Source: an uncultured Succinivibrionaceae bacterium (GTDB taxonomy: Bacteria; Pseudomonadota; Gammaproteobacteria; Enterobacterales; Succinivibrionaceae). From it: a stretch of 34,416 nt of DNA. How positions within the stretch are numbered: position 1 is the stretch's first letter; every line of letters begins with the position of its first letter. The notes under the pieces were generated by a model. That model was not told where the DNA came from. It did not search any database and was given only the letters and a program-made list of their open reading frames with translations. Shown here one piece after another: positions 1 through 10,100 of this stretch. Position numbers and translations under genes: made by a program. The stretch is taken from positions 1 to 34,416 of the forward strand of contig CALXYT010000023.1 of the NCBI GenBank assembly GCA_944393045.1, read 5' to 3'.

Positions 1-32
1 TAGATTTTAAATTTTTTGAGAATGCCTTATAT

Positions 33-53
33 CCCCATAGCTAAAGCTTGGGG
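33..53. repeat. Hairpin resembling an IS200/IS605 element end
   Basis: CCCC and GGGG arms flank an inner AGCT/AGCT stem with one bulged base, followed by a TTTACGGCTGGGG-type stretch. The arrangement is like the hairpin at the right edge of the window (34334-34356): a short AT-rich lead-in, a C-run, an inner stem, a G-run, then TTT. Both read in the same direction. No transposase lies beside it, because the metG promoter begins about 140 bases later. It is probably a solo remnant or an IS-derived palindrome. The resemblance is judged by eye. Confidence 0.3.
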
Positions 54-194
54 CTTTACGGCTGGGGTTGGTAAAACAAAAACATCCCCCAAAAAGAATA
101 CCGTAGTATGATAGCAAGATAGAGATATGATTTTTTTCTTTTCTTATAAGTGTTATCTTTTAGAAGCAATTACTTTGATTCTTAAGTTTTTCAC

Positions 195-223
195 TTTAAG
201 TAAAGGTGCTAATTAGTTATAAT
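195..223 (+). promoter_or_regulatory. Probable metG promoter
   Basis: A perfect -10 TATAAT lies at 218-223, with a weak -35 TTTAAG at 195-200 and a 17-base spacer. Transcription would start near 230, giving a leader of about 50 bases before the metG ATG. The -10 is strong and the -35 poor, so the assignment is moderate. Confidence 0.5.
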
Positions 224-281
224 AGCCTCGTTTTTATGACGATTAGACCGTAATTTTTTTCATAATAAGTGAGTTTACTAA

Positions 282-2327
282 ATGTCTAGCGATAAGAAGC
301 CGATTTTAATTACAACTGCTTTGCCATATGCTAATGGTTCAATTCATCTTGGTCATATGCTTGAGCATATTCAGGTTGATATATTCGTACGTTTTTTACG
401 TATGATTGGTCGTAAAGTTTATTTTGTATGTGCTGATGACCAACACGGAAGTCCTATAATGCTTAAAGCCAAGCAGTTAAATAAGACTCCTGAAGAGATG
501 ATTGCCGAAGTTGAACAAGAACATCAGCATGATTTTGCAGGTTTCGATATTAGCTATGATAATTATTACCGTACTAATTCCCCTGAAAACCAAGAAATCT
601 CTAATAAGATTTATAAAACATTACGCGAGAAAGGTTTTATCAAATCAAAGACTATTTCTCAGCTTTATGACCCACAGGAAAACATGTTCCTACCTGATAG
701 ATTTGTGAAAGGAACATGCCCAAAGTGCAAAGCAGCTGATCAATACGGTGATAACTGCGAAGTTTGTGGGGCAACATATGCACCAACTGAACTAATCAGT
801 CCATATTCTACTATTAGTGGTGCAACTCCTATCCTTAAGGAATCAGAACATTACTTCTTTGATTTACCACAATTTTCTGATTTCTTAAAAAGCTGGATAA
901 GCTCTGGTACAGTGCAAGATGAAATGGCTAATAAACTTCAAGAATGGTTTAATTCAGGTCTTCAAATGTGGGACATTAGCCGTGACGCTCCATACTTTGG
1001 TTTTAAGATTCCAGATAGCGATAATAAGTACTTCTATGTATGGCTTGATGCTCCTGTTGGTTATTTAGCCTCATTTAAGAACCTCTTTGACCGTATTGGA
1101 GTAGATTTTGAGGAAACATTTAGAGATCCGGATGCTGAGCTTTATCACTTTATCGGTAAAGACATTCTTTATTTCCATACTCTATTTTGGCCGGCGATGT
1201 TAAAGGGTGCTGATTACGCAACTCCTAAGAAAGTATTTGTTCATGGCTATGTAACAGTTAACGGAGCAAAGATGAGTAAGTCTAAGGGTACCTTTATTAA
1301 GGCATCTACTTACCTTAAGCACTTTACCCCTGAATGCCTGCGTTACTACTATGCCTCAAAGATTAACGGCAAGATTGATGATTTAGACCTTAACCTTGAA
1401 GACTTTGTCGCAAAAGTCAATGCCGATATCGTTAATAAATTAGTAAACCTTGCCTCAAGAACAGCTGGCTTTATTACTAAATTCTTCGATGGCAAACTTG
1501 CTGCTACTATAGATGATGAGGCCTTATATAATAAATTCATACATGCGCAGGATACTATTAAAGAAGCTTACTTAAACCGTGAATTTAATAAAGTAGTACG
1601 TGAGGTTATGGCTCTTGCCGACGATGCTAATCGCTATGTTGATGAAAAAGCGCCTTGGGTTTTAGCAAAAGATGAATCTAAGCGTGCAGAGCTTCATAAT
1701 ATCTGTACTATGTCTTTAAACCTATATAAGATTCTTATAAGCTTCGTTGCGCCAATTTTACCAAGACTCTCAAAGGCATCAGCTGAATTTTTAAATGTTG
1801 AGCTTACTTGGGATAACCTTGCTACTCCATTATTAGGCACCAATATCAATAAGTTTAAAGCGCTCTTTACCCGTATTGACCAAAAAGAAGTTGCTGCCAT
1901 GATAGAAGATTCTAAGAAAGATTTAGCAGCCGCAGCCAAGACTCTTGATAAAAAAGATACAAAGGATACCAAGAAAAAGGACGAAGTAGCAGCTCCTTCA
2001 CAAATCACTATCGATGATTTTGCGAAAGTTGATTTACGTGCCGCTCTGGTTCTTAACTGTGAAGAAGTACCGGAATCAAAGAAGTTATTACGTTTTGAGC
2101 TTGATTTAGGTAATGGCGAAAAGCGCCAAATCTTCTCAGGTATTAAGAGCGCATATCAAAATCCGCAAGAACTTATTGGTCGCTATGTAATTGTAGTTTA
2201 TAACCTTCTTCCTCGTAAGATGAAGTTTGGGCTATCTGAAGGTATGATTTTATCAGCAGGTCATGATAATGAAATCTTCTTACTTAGCGCTGATAGTGGT
2301 GTTAAAGCAGGTGATAAAGTAATGTAA
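282..2327 (+). CDS. metG: Methionyl-tRNA synthetase
   Basis: This class I aminoacyl-tRNA synthetase charges tRNA-Met with methionine in the cytoplasm. The HIGH-type signature is HLGH at residues 22-25. The zinc knuckle has four cysteines in CPKC...CEVC at about residues 145-161, in the E. coli-type arrangement. The KMSKS loop ([11 protein letters not shown]) is intact at about residues 328-338. A Lys/Ala-rich linker at about 545-580 joins the core to a C-terminal Trbp111-like tRNA-binding domain (about 580-681), which usually also drives dimerisation. The length of 681 aa matches full-length gammaproteobacterial MetRS (about 677). The ATG at 282 has only a weak ribosome-binding site (AAGTGAG) but is the natural family start. 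The gene stands alone with its own promoter and terminator. Confidence 0.97.
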   Translation: MSSDKKPILITTALPYANGSIHLGHMLEHIQVDIFVRFLRMIGRKVYFVCADDQHGSPIMLKAKQLNKTPEEMIAEVEQEHQHDFAGFDISYDNYYRTNSPENQEISNKIYKTLREKGFIKSKTISQLYDPQENMFLPDRFVKGTCPKCKAADQYGDNCEVCGATYAPTELISPYSTISGATPILKESEHYFFDLPQFSDFLKSWISSGTVQDEMANKLQEWFNSGLQMWDISRDAPYFGFKIPDSDNKYFYVWLDAPVGYLASFKNLFDRIGVDFEETFRDPDAELYHFIGKDILYFHTLFWPAMLKGADYATPKKVFVHGYVTVNGAKMSKSKGTFIKASTYLKHFTPECLRYYYASKINGKIDDLDLNLEDFVAKVNADIVNKLVNLASRTAGFITKFFDGKLAATIDDEALYNKFIHAQDTIKEAYLNREFNKVVREVMALADDANRYVDEKAPWVLAKDESKRAELHNICTMSLNLYKILISFVAPILPRLSKASAEFLNVELTWDNLATPLLGTNINKFKALFTRIDQKEVAAMIEDSKKDLAAAAKTLDKKDTKDTKKKDEVAAPSQITIDDFAKVDLRAALVLNCEEVPESKKLLRFELDLGNGEKRQIFSGIKSAYQNPQELIGRYVIVVYNLLPRKMKFGLSEGMILSAGHDNEIFLLSADSGVKAGDKVM

Positions 2328-2404
2328 TGTTCATCTTGTTTTAAAGATAAACTTCATTACAAAAACTCTTTACCAGCTAAACTATCAAACATAAATACCT
2401 CCAT

Positions 2405-2437
2405 AAGCTAGGGGCGCATAAACTCCTAGCTTTTTTA
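2405..2437 (+). terminator. Rho-independent terminator of metG
   Basis: Arms AAGCTAGG (2405-2412) and CCTAGCTT (2425-2432) form an 8 bp stem, extendable by a G-T and a G-C pair, and run into a T-tract (2431-2436). It lies about 80 bases after the metG stop. Confidence 0.85.
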
Positions 2438-2492
2438 CTTCCTTTTTTAGTCCTCATTTTGTTTACTCTACTTTATTATTAAACTGCCTTAC

Positions 2493-2521
2493 TTGTAAAT
2501 TCATGTTAAGTTAAGTATATT
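2493..2521 (+). promoter_or_regulatory. Promoter of the KfrA-like gene pair
   Basis: A -35 TTGTAA (2493-2498) and a -10 TATATT (2516-2521) are separated by exactly 17 bases. The start would be near 2528. This leaves about 50 bases of leader before the ATG at 2578 but only about 8 before the upstream ATG at 2536, which favours the later start. Confidence 0.6.
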
Positions 2522-2577
2522 ACTTACCATACTTTATGTTTTTATCTCTAAACCCTTTTAAGGCAGATAGTCTTTAT

Positions 2578-3243
2578 ATGAAAGAAACACTACAAGAAGA
2601 AGTATTGCGTGAGATTAATAAATTACTTCTTAATGGTGAAACAATCTCACTAAATAAAATACGCCATAACATAGGACATGGCTCTTATTCTACTATTGCT
2701 CGTATTTTAAAAAATGAAGGGATAAAAACTACTAGAGGTTCCCATAAATCCAACGTACCAAAAATTACTAACGAAGTAGAAATGCGCATTAGTAATGCAT
2801 TACTTGAGGATATAAACCTTGAGAGATTAAAAATCAAAGAATTAAAAGCCTCCTTAAATGCGGCTCCCTCTTTACCTTTACTTAAAGAGGTCTTACTTAA
2901 AGAGGTTATTTCAAAAATTATCGCTAAACACTTAGATGATTATAATCCTTTAAAGACTTTTATTGATAATGCCTACTTTTCTCAAAAAATCTCCCAAAAC
3001 TCCAAAAATGTCCCCCAAAAATCAATAAGCATACTCAAAGAAGAAAAAGAACTCCTTGAGGATTATAAGCAGGATATCATAAAAAGATTAATCGCCTTTA
3101 GTGAAGAAGTTTCACCCTATGAATTTGTTGGCGAAGAAAGTAGCCTCATAGCCATGAGAAGAATGCTAAAAGATTTACTAAAAAAACCAGTAGCTGCTAA
3201 TAAGAGAAATACTCATGAACAAGCTTACCAATACCGATATTAA
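2578..3243 (+). CDS. KfrA-like DNA-binding protein with coiled coil (first of a pair)
   Basis: The protein has about 221 aa. Its N-terminal 50 residues resemble the KfrA_N domain (plasmid-type DNA-binding proteins): a first helix, then a helix-turn-helix with the sequence IRHNIGHGSYSTIARILK at about residues 28-45. The glycine-serine pattern followed by STI and a Leu-Lys pair is characteristic. The rest is charged and helical (Glu/Lys/Leu-rich), probably coiled coil, with no enzyme motif. I place the start at 2578 because translation from 2536 adds 14 residues outside the domain and sits almost on the promoter. The ribosome-binding site is poor (AAGG, 14 bases upstream). It overlaps the next gene by 29 bases, which suggests translational coupling. 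KfrA proteins organise or regulate plasmid DNA; a chromosomal role here is unknown. Confidence 0.7.
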   Translation: MKETLQEEVLREINKLLLNGETISLNKIRHNIGHGSYSTIARILKNEGIKTTRGSHKSNVPKITNEVEMRISNALLEDINLERLKIKELKASLNAAPSLPLLKEVLLKEVISKIIAKHLDDYNPLKTFIDNAYFSQKISQNSKNVPQKSISILKEEKELLEDYKQDIIKRLIAFSEEVSPYEFVGEESSLIAMRRMLKDLLKKPVAANKRNTHEQAYQYRY

Positions 3244-4003
3244 AAAGGCAATAGAGACTTTAACCGAGCAAAATATTCCGATAAGTGTCCTTAATATTAG
3301 AGCCTATCTGAAAAAAGGCTCCTACTCAACTATTAGCAAATACCTAAAAAGTATTAATCCCAAGACTAATACTGCCTCCCTTTTACCTGAAGAGGAATCT
3401 ACCTTTAAGGAAAGTAATGAAAGTAATCTAACCCAGGAGCATAAACCACACTACCTTTTAGATTCTTCCAAATCTTCAGAATCTTCTTCCTCTTTAGATA
3501 CAACTTTACCTAATAGCATCTACTTGGAAAAACTTAAGGATGAACTTAGTACTCTTCTTAAAGAACGAAATGACCTTCTAAGAAAAAAACAGCTCTATCA
3601 AGAAAAGATTTTAAAGCCCATGGTAAGCTCTAATGAACTATTAGAATACTATATTGATACTCTGTTAACTGATAAATATAACCAAGCTATCCCTGGTGAT
3701 TTAATAAAGCTTCTTACGCTTTTTTTAGCCCAGGAAAAAGCACAGCTCACCCTTGAAAAAAATAACTTAAATCATACCAAACTAAGTACCATCAACTTTA
3801 CCTCTATGCTTACTAAAGTAAAGCATGATTGTAAAAATGCTAACGCTAGTCCAGGAGCCAAAGTGAATGAGCTTATGGTTGGACATGAACATGAACATAC
3901 GTTTGGGAATGAGCACGAGCACAAACAAGAAAATGAGCATAAATGTAGCGAAGAGAAACTACTGAAGTTCTTAAAACTTTTTGAGGTAACTAACTTATCG
4001 TAA
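3215..4003 (+). CDS. KfrA-like DNA-binding protein with His/Glu-rich tail (second of a pair)
   Basis: The protein has 262 aa. Residues 1-45 repeat the KfrA_N-like helix-turn-helix seen in the preceding gene (IRAYLKKGSYSTISKYLK), so the two are diverged paralogues. A Ser/Glu-rich linker (about 50-100) leads to a coiled-coil-like segment (about 105-200, rich in Leu, Lys and Glu). The C-terminus is unusual: residues 224-244 hold six histidines in HEHEH, HEH and EH patterns plus a cysteine (C244), which looks like a metal-binding tail. The ATG lies inside the end of the upstream gene, with a weak AAGAGA ribosome-binding site 8 bases away, so expression is probably coupled. The function of the pair is unknown. 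Alternatives are a nucleoid-associated factor, a plasmid-derived partition accessory or a metal-sensing regulator. Confidence 0.7.
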   Translation: MNKLTNTDIKKAIETLTEQNIPISVLNIRAYLKKGSYSTISKYLKSINPKTNTASLLPEEESTFKESNESNLTQEHKPHYLLDSSKSSESSSSLDTTLPNSIYLEKLKDELSTLLKERNDLLRKKQLYQEKILKPMVSSNELLEYYIDTLLTDKYNQAIPGDLIKLLTLFLAQEKAQLTLEKNNLNHTKLSTINFTSMLTKVKHDCKNANASPGAKVNELMVGHEHEHTFGNEHEHKQENEHKCSEEKLLKFLKLFEVTNLS

Positions 4004-4061
4004 CTAGATGTAAATAAAAACGTGAGAAAAACCACAGTTTGACAAGTTCTTAAAAAACCCC

Positions 4062-4090
4062 TTGCCAAATCTTCATGAAAACGCTATACT
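4062..4090 (+). promoter_or_regulatory. Strong sigma70-type promoter in front of a putative small RNA
   Basis: A -35 TTGCCA (4062-4067) and a -10 TATACT (4085-4090) have a 17-base spacer. No plus-strand gene follows: the next CDS is the patatin gene on the opposite strand. The promoter is among the best in the window. Confidence 0.6.
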
Positions 4091-4096
4091 AAGAGA

Positions 4097-4190
4097 GTTG
4101 TTTAAATGGTCATAATTTTCTCCTTTCGATTAACACTCAAGTGGCTGTCTCCTTCACTTGAGCGTTAATTGTTCTTAGAGCCTTTATTTT
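4097..4190 (+). ncRNA. Putative small regulatory RNA with anti-Shine-Dalgarno loop
   Basis: Transcription from the promoter at 4062-4090 would make a short RNA. Arms ATTAACACTCAAGTG (4129-4143) and CACTTGAGCGTTAAT (4155-4169) form a 15 bp stem with one A-C mismatch. Its 11-base loop contains TCTCCTT, which is complementary to ribosome-binding sites. A second TCTCCTTT lies unpaired at 4120-4126. A T-rich stretch (4183-4196) could end the transcript, but it is not directly against the stem, so the 3' end is uncertain. No known RNA family was recognised. The minus-strand reading could instead be a 3' stem for the patatin mRNA. Confidence 0.4.
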
Positions 4191-4235
4191 TTATTCCTTA
4201 TTCTATCCCTTATTTTTTTACTTTCATTGCTTACA

Positions 4236-5282
4236 TTACTTTCTTTTTATCCCTAAAAACTCCATTAAATCATAATGTATATGGGCATAATATGCATCAG
4301 CCTCTAATTCCATATCAATTATTTCATTTGGGTTATCAAGGTTATATACTTTCTTGGTTTCGCATTCTAAGTCAAAGAAATTCTCTTTGCCTATCAACTC
4401 TTTTACCAAGTTATTGGTATGGTTATGCTGAATATAAAAAAGCGAATCAACTAGTTTCATGCCTTCCCAATCACCTAATATTCCCCAGGTCATATCAGGT
4501 TTTATTTTATATGGAGTCGCGCAGTGACCACAACCAAGTGACAATACCTTTATTCTCTCAAAAGGAATATTTAAGTCCTTATGCGCTCTCATTACGGCAA
4601 TAAGAGCCGGATTATTAGCAAACATTCCACCATCGCACATTAGTTTTCCATCAAGCTCTACCGGCCTGAAAAGTATAGGAGCGGCACATGAGCATAACAC
4701 TGCATCAGCTACTCTAACATTATTAGCTGATTGATTAGTATTAGTAAAGCAGGATGCCTCAAAACTTGATAAATTAGCATAAGGTATAACTAAGTAATCT
4801 TTAACATTCGCGAAAGTTATATCCTTTAGCACAAAGTTAAGGTGCTTTGCCAAAGTATCATTACTATATACACTATCGCGTAAAATACGGGTGAGCTTTT
4901 TTATAGCATCAATTGAGGTGTATTTCTCTTTTTTAAAGATAACAGGTCCAACTCTAGTGTAAAGATTTACTAATTCTTTGGTACTAATCCCGCAAGCAAG
5001 AGCCGTCGCAATAATGGAACCTGTACTAGATCCTGCAAACATCTTAAAATGCATATTGATATTATGCCCTATATACTTCTCAGCAAGCATCAGTAATTCA
5101 GCTGCTATTGCGCCCTTTAAAGCTCCTCCATCGCAACTAAGAATATAAAAAGGGGCATTTGATTCCTTAGGTGGCTCTGTTAAAGCTTCTAATTCAGCCT
5201 TTATACCAGAGAAAGACTCTTGTTTAAAAAACTCTCGTGCTCTTTCGGTGGGAGTAAATAAATCAGGAGGAAGTAATTTCAT
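4236..5282 (-). CDS. Patatin-like phospholipase
   Basis: The 348-aa protein is probably a lipid acyl hydrolase with a Ser-Asp dyad. The oxyanion-hole motif is DGGALKG (residues 51-57), the nucleophile elbow is GSSTG (84-88, Ser86), and the catalytic Asp lies in DGG (Asp217) followed by the typical MFANNP. All hallmarks are intact, so an active enzyme is expected. There is no signal peptide or obvious membrane segment, which suggests a cytoplasmic or peripheral protein. It stands alone on the minus strand with its own weak promoter and a poor ribosome-binding site. Patatins also occur as effectors of some anti-phage systems, but no nucleotide cyclase or other partner is nearby, so a housekeeping lipid role is more likely. 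The natural substrate is unknown. Confidence 0.9.
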   Translation of the reverse strand: MKLLPPDLFTPTERAREFFKQESFSGIKAELEALTEPPKESNAPFYILSCDGGALKGAIAAELLMLAEKYIGHNINMHFKMFAGSSTGSIIATALACGISTKELVNLYTRVGPVIFKKEKYTSIDAIKKLTRILRDSVYSNDTLAKHLNFVLKDITFANVKDYLVIPYANLSSFEASCFTNTNQSANNVRVADAVLCSCAAPILFRPVELDGKLMCDGGMFANNPALIAVMRAHKDLNIPFERIKVLSLGCGHCATPYKIKPDMTWGILGDWEGMKLVDSLFYIQHNHTNNLVKELIGKENFFDLECETKKVYNLDNPNEIIDMELEADAYYAHIHYDLMEFLGIKRK

Positions 5283-5320
5283 AGTAAATATTTACCTTGC
5301 CATTTTAAATATCTTTTTTG

Positions 5321-5349
5321 ATTATACATTCAACTTCTATTTTTATAAA
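5321..5349 (-). promoter_or_regulatory. Probable promoter of the patatin gene
   Basis: On the minus strand, a -35 TTTATA (5344-5349) and a perfect -10 TATAAT (5321-5326) are 17 bases apart. The transcript would start near 5314, about 30 bases before the ATG. Confidence 0.5.
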
Positions 5350-5480
5350 AAGACAAAACGTAAGTATGTGACTATGTTAAGTATTTTTTAGGCTTTTTAA
5401 TTATCCTTTTTATTTTTTATTATATAAAACTTTTTCGTTCCAAAAAAACTCCAAACTTTTTTCCCAAAATTAGTACGATT

Positions 5481-5512
5481 AAAAAAATAATAGCCACCAG
5501 GTGGTGACTATT
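5481..5512 (-). terminator. Rho-independent terminator of serS
   Basis: On the minus strand, AATAGTCACC and GGTGGCTATT form a 10 bp stem (one G-T pair) with a 4-base loop, followed by seven T residues after one A-T step. It lies about 50 bases after the serS stop. Confidence 0.9.
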
Positions 5513-5565
5513 ACCTTTAAATTATTTCTTATCTTCTTGCTAATTTAAAGCAATTCTGAGTTTAT

Positions 5566-6873
<1,308 letters not shown>

Positions 6874-7056
6874 TTATAAATCCATTAGTATTTATCTAAA
6901 TCAAAAAACCTAACCTATTAAGCCCTAAAAACTAGCAGATACTGGTGCCAATACCATATTAGCTTACAGGTAGTTCTATTTTTTAAAATCTTTAAGCTTA
7001 CTATAAATAAGCCAACTTAAGTTTAGCAGCTTAAAGGATCTTTAAAAATCACCAAG

Positions 7057-7085
7057 ATTATATAATGCACGCTGTAAAAATGCAA
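7057..7085 (-). promoter_or_regulatory. Promoter of serS with long leader
   Basis: On the minus strand, a -35 TTGCAT (7080-7085) and a perfect -10 TATAAT (7057-7062) have a 17-base spacer. The start near 7050 gives an untranslated leader of about 175 bases. The leader can form a short hairpin GGTATTG/CAGTATC. No known riboswitch or T-box was recognised. Confidence 0.65.
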
Positions 7086-7124
7086 GAAAGCAACACCTTA
7101 CACTTAAGCTTATTTACTTAGAAT

Positions 7125-10100
7125 TTACCCAGCCTCTTTGGTGGTATTATTTTCAGGATTTTTACCACCTTTCAGGTGAACATCTTCTTTAGCATCTTTA
7201 TGCATTACTTGAATTTCTTGATTAGTCTTAGTGTTCTTTATATAAACATCTATTTGAGTAAAAGCAATTTCAATTCCCAAGCGATTAAACTCATTATAAA
7301 TTTCTGTATTAAGAGCGTCTAGGCAGATATTGCGATCAGCAGTTTTACGGACATAAACTCGTAACTCAAAATTAAGATTACTTTGCCCAAAACTTGTAAA
7401 GTAAATGCAGCACTCAGGCTCTGGCGCAATATAAGGATTATGGGCAACAATCTTTTTTAAGACCTCACGAATTTGCTCTACATTTGAGCCATACCCCGCC
7501 TGCACATTAACAATTAAGCGTGTAATAGAATCGTTTAATGACCAGTTAATTAGTGGCGAGGTAATAAATGCTTTATTGGGTACCACATAATCCTTTCTAT
7601 CAAAATCAGTTATGGTAGTTGCTCTAATACGAATCTTTGAAACCACCCCACTATGATCATTTATGGTAATAACATCTCCAATTCTAATTGGGCGCTCAAA
7701 AAGTAAGATTAATCCTGAAATAAAGTTAGCAAAGATTTCCTGTAACCCAAAACCTAACCCTACGGATAAAGCAGCTACTAACCACTGTAACTTATTCCAC
7801 GATAACCCCAGTCTTGTTGCACATAAAACTGCTGCTAAACCAATTAACACATAAGTAACTATGGTAATAATCGAATAACTGTATTTTTGGATATTACTAA
7901 ATCTATTAAATATTAAAACCTCTAGCACACCATGAAGATTTTTAATAATTATCGTAGTAATAACTGCCATATATAAAGCAACCAATAAATCCATTAAGGT
8001 AATAACGTTTACCGCCGAGTTCTCACTATCTGTTATCTCATATAAAGAAATAGTCTCCACATATTTGATTACTTGCAGTATATCAGCCCAAATGTTATAG
8101 AAAATCACTGCAAAAATACTTATAAGAAGATACCTTACAATTTGCTCGGACTGCGTGCTAATTTCTGATATCGGCATTACCTCATCAACTGAATCAATTA
8201 ACTCTTTATCATCATTTGAGGTTTCATTTTTTTCTTGTCTTTTAGCTTCTCTAGCCTCCTTATTACGCTTAAAATTAAGCCTTCTTGCAGCAAGTGATAA
8301 CGAACGAATAATCGTATCATACACAATGCCATAAACCAGCATTACTAAATAAGTAACTATCAATAATTCGCTGATACGAATAGCTGAATAGTAATACCCG
8401 AAGTAAATTAACCCTGCAACAAAGCCAAGCACACCAATATTTAATAAAATAACCAGCTTTGACCAAAAATATCCTGCAAGTTTTAATTTATTTCTAAAGG
8501 AGGAAATAAACTCAGCAATAAGAGCGATGATAATAACTAAAGTTACCACCTGCCCAACTACATCATAAGCAAAAGTATCAGGCTTAAAAAGCTTAAACAT
8601 AATCATTACCTGCATAAGAATAATATATCTAAAAATGCGGCGCTGATTACGGTACTCATTTACAGTATATTTTTTATTAAAATGCTCCTCACTAATGCTG
8701 TCAGGTCTAATAACTGCTAAATAAAAACGAGTAAACCATAATAATCCTGCAAATTTTAAGGACATTATTATTATTTGCTTATCAATGGCAGCACTTTCTT
8801 CAAGAGAGGTACACCAGTCAATAAAACTTGTTGCAAGCAAGATAATACCTACTAGCAAAGATGGTATTGCTACAGTTTTTAAGGCTAAAAGACCAAGTGA
8901 CTTAATAGTAACTAAATGCGTATCTTTACTAAAACGCCCTACTTTATTAGATAAATCCACAAAGCTCTGGTCAATTTTTTGGTGTAAAAATAGTAATACC
9001 GCAAAAAGAATAATAAATGGCACACCTAAGAGCACTTTTAAAATAGGGGGATTGGCTAAGTGCACATCCGCAAAAGCTTTTTTTAAGTATTGGTACTGCT
9101 CATTAAAACCATCCTTAAAGGTATTAAACCACTTTAAGTTGATTTGTGGGCTTGATGGACTCCAAAACATTTGCTCATAAATATGGATATTCAAATTATC
9201 TTTTAGCTTTTGGTATTTGCTATAATTTATTTGAACCTGTACTGCTTGATTTAATTCCACAATACTTTCGCTTGCAAGTTTTGCCAAAACCCCTTGGCGA
9301 GCTTTAATAATCTTAGCTAAATCTTCTCTAGCAAGATCGTCAATTGGTTCTTTAATTTCATACTTTAAAAGTGCAGATTTTAAAAAGAAATCAATATTCT
9401 CTAATTTATCGCTCTCCATATTATAAGTATATTGCTCAACACGTAAATCAGAGATGGTATCGGATAAATTTATCGGTAAATCATATGTCGGAATATATTG
9501 CTGAAGATTAAAGAGAATTTGAGATAAAAAGATCGTATCATCAAAATACTCAACATGACTATTTAAATCACTTTCAATTTTCTGGGTACGCTTGATAAGA
9601 CTTTCTAGTTTTTGGTTAATCTTAATATACTCATTTATCGCATCAAAACATGCCTCTAACCTTACTAGATACTCTTTATTTTGTTCAAGTAAAATACCAA
9701 TCAAAGGGTGTTTTGAAGAAAGTTTTAACGGCTCAGCAAAGATTTCACGTTGCTCTTTTAAAGTTTCACTTTTTCTTATATCACTAATACGTTTACTGAT
9801 ATCATCAATAACAGCCTCAGTTTTATCTACTAAGTTTTGGTAAAGGGCAATTTTTTGGTTAATTAAATCTAAAATAGCAGTACTATTACTTAATACATAT
9901 TGCTTTAAAGAAATTTCTGATTGAATAGCCATATTCTGGGCTGTTAAGCGCAAAATTTCATGACTTGATAAATTAGTATTAGCAACACTTGCTAAAAGAT
10001 TTTTATTCTCAATAATTTTATCAGTTAAATGAGCAACTTTTTCTTGGGATGAAACTGGTAACGAGCTTAATGATGTTAAGTATTTAGCTAACTCCTCAAC

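Noticed and set aside
4097..4128. AAAGGAG-ATG on the minus strand within the putative small-RNA region
   Set aside because: The frame is only three codons before a stop. The CTCCTT on the plus strand is better explained by the small-RNA model.
4169..4603. 144-residue plus-strand frame, antisense to the patatin gene
   Set aside because: It is a shadow of a clearly real gene on the other strand, with a weak start and a low-complexity hydrophobic sequence.
4236..5282. Patatin gene as effector of a CBASS-type anti-phage system
   Set aside because: No nucleotide cyclase, ubiquitin-like or TIR partner lies nearby. The neighbours are a putative RNA and serS, so a stand-alone lipase is the simpler reading.
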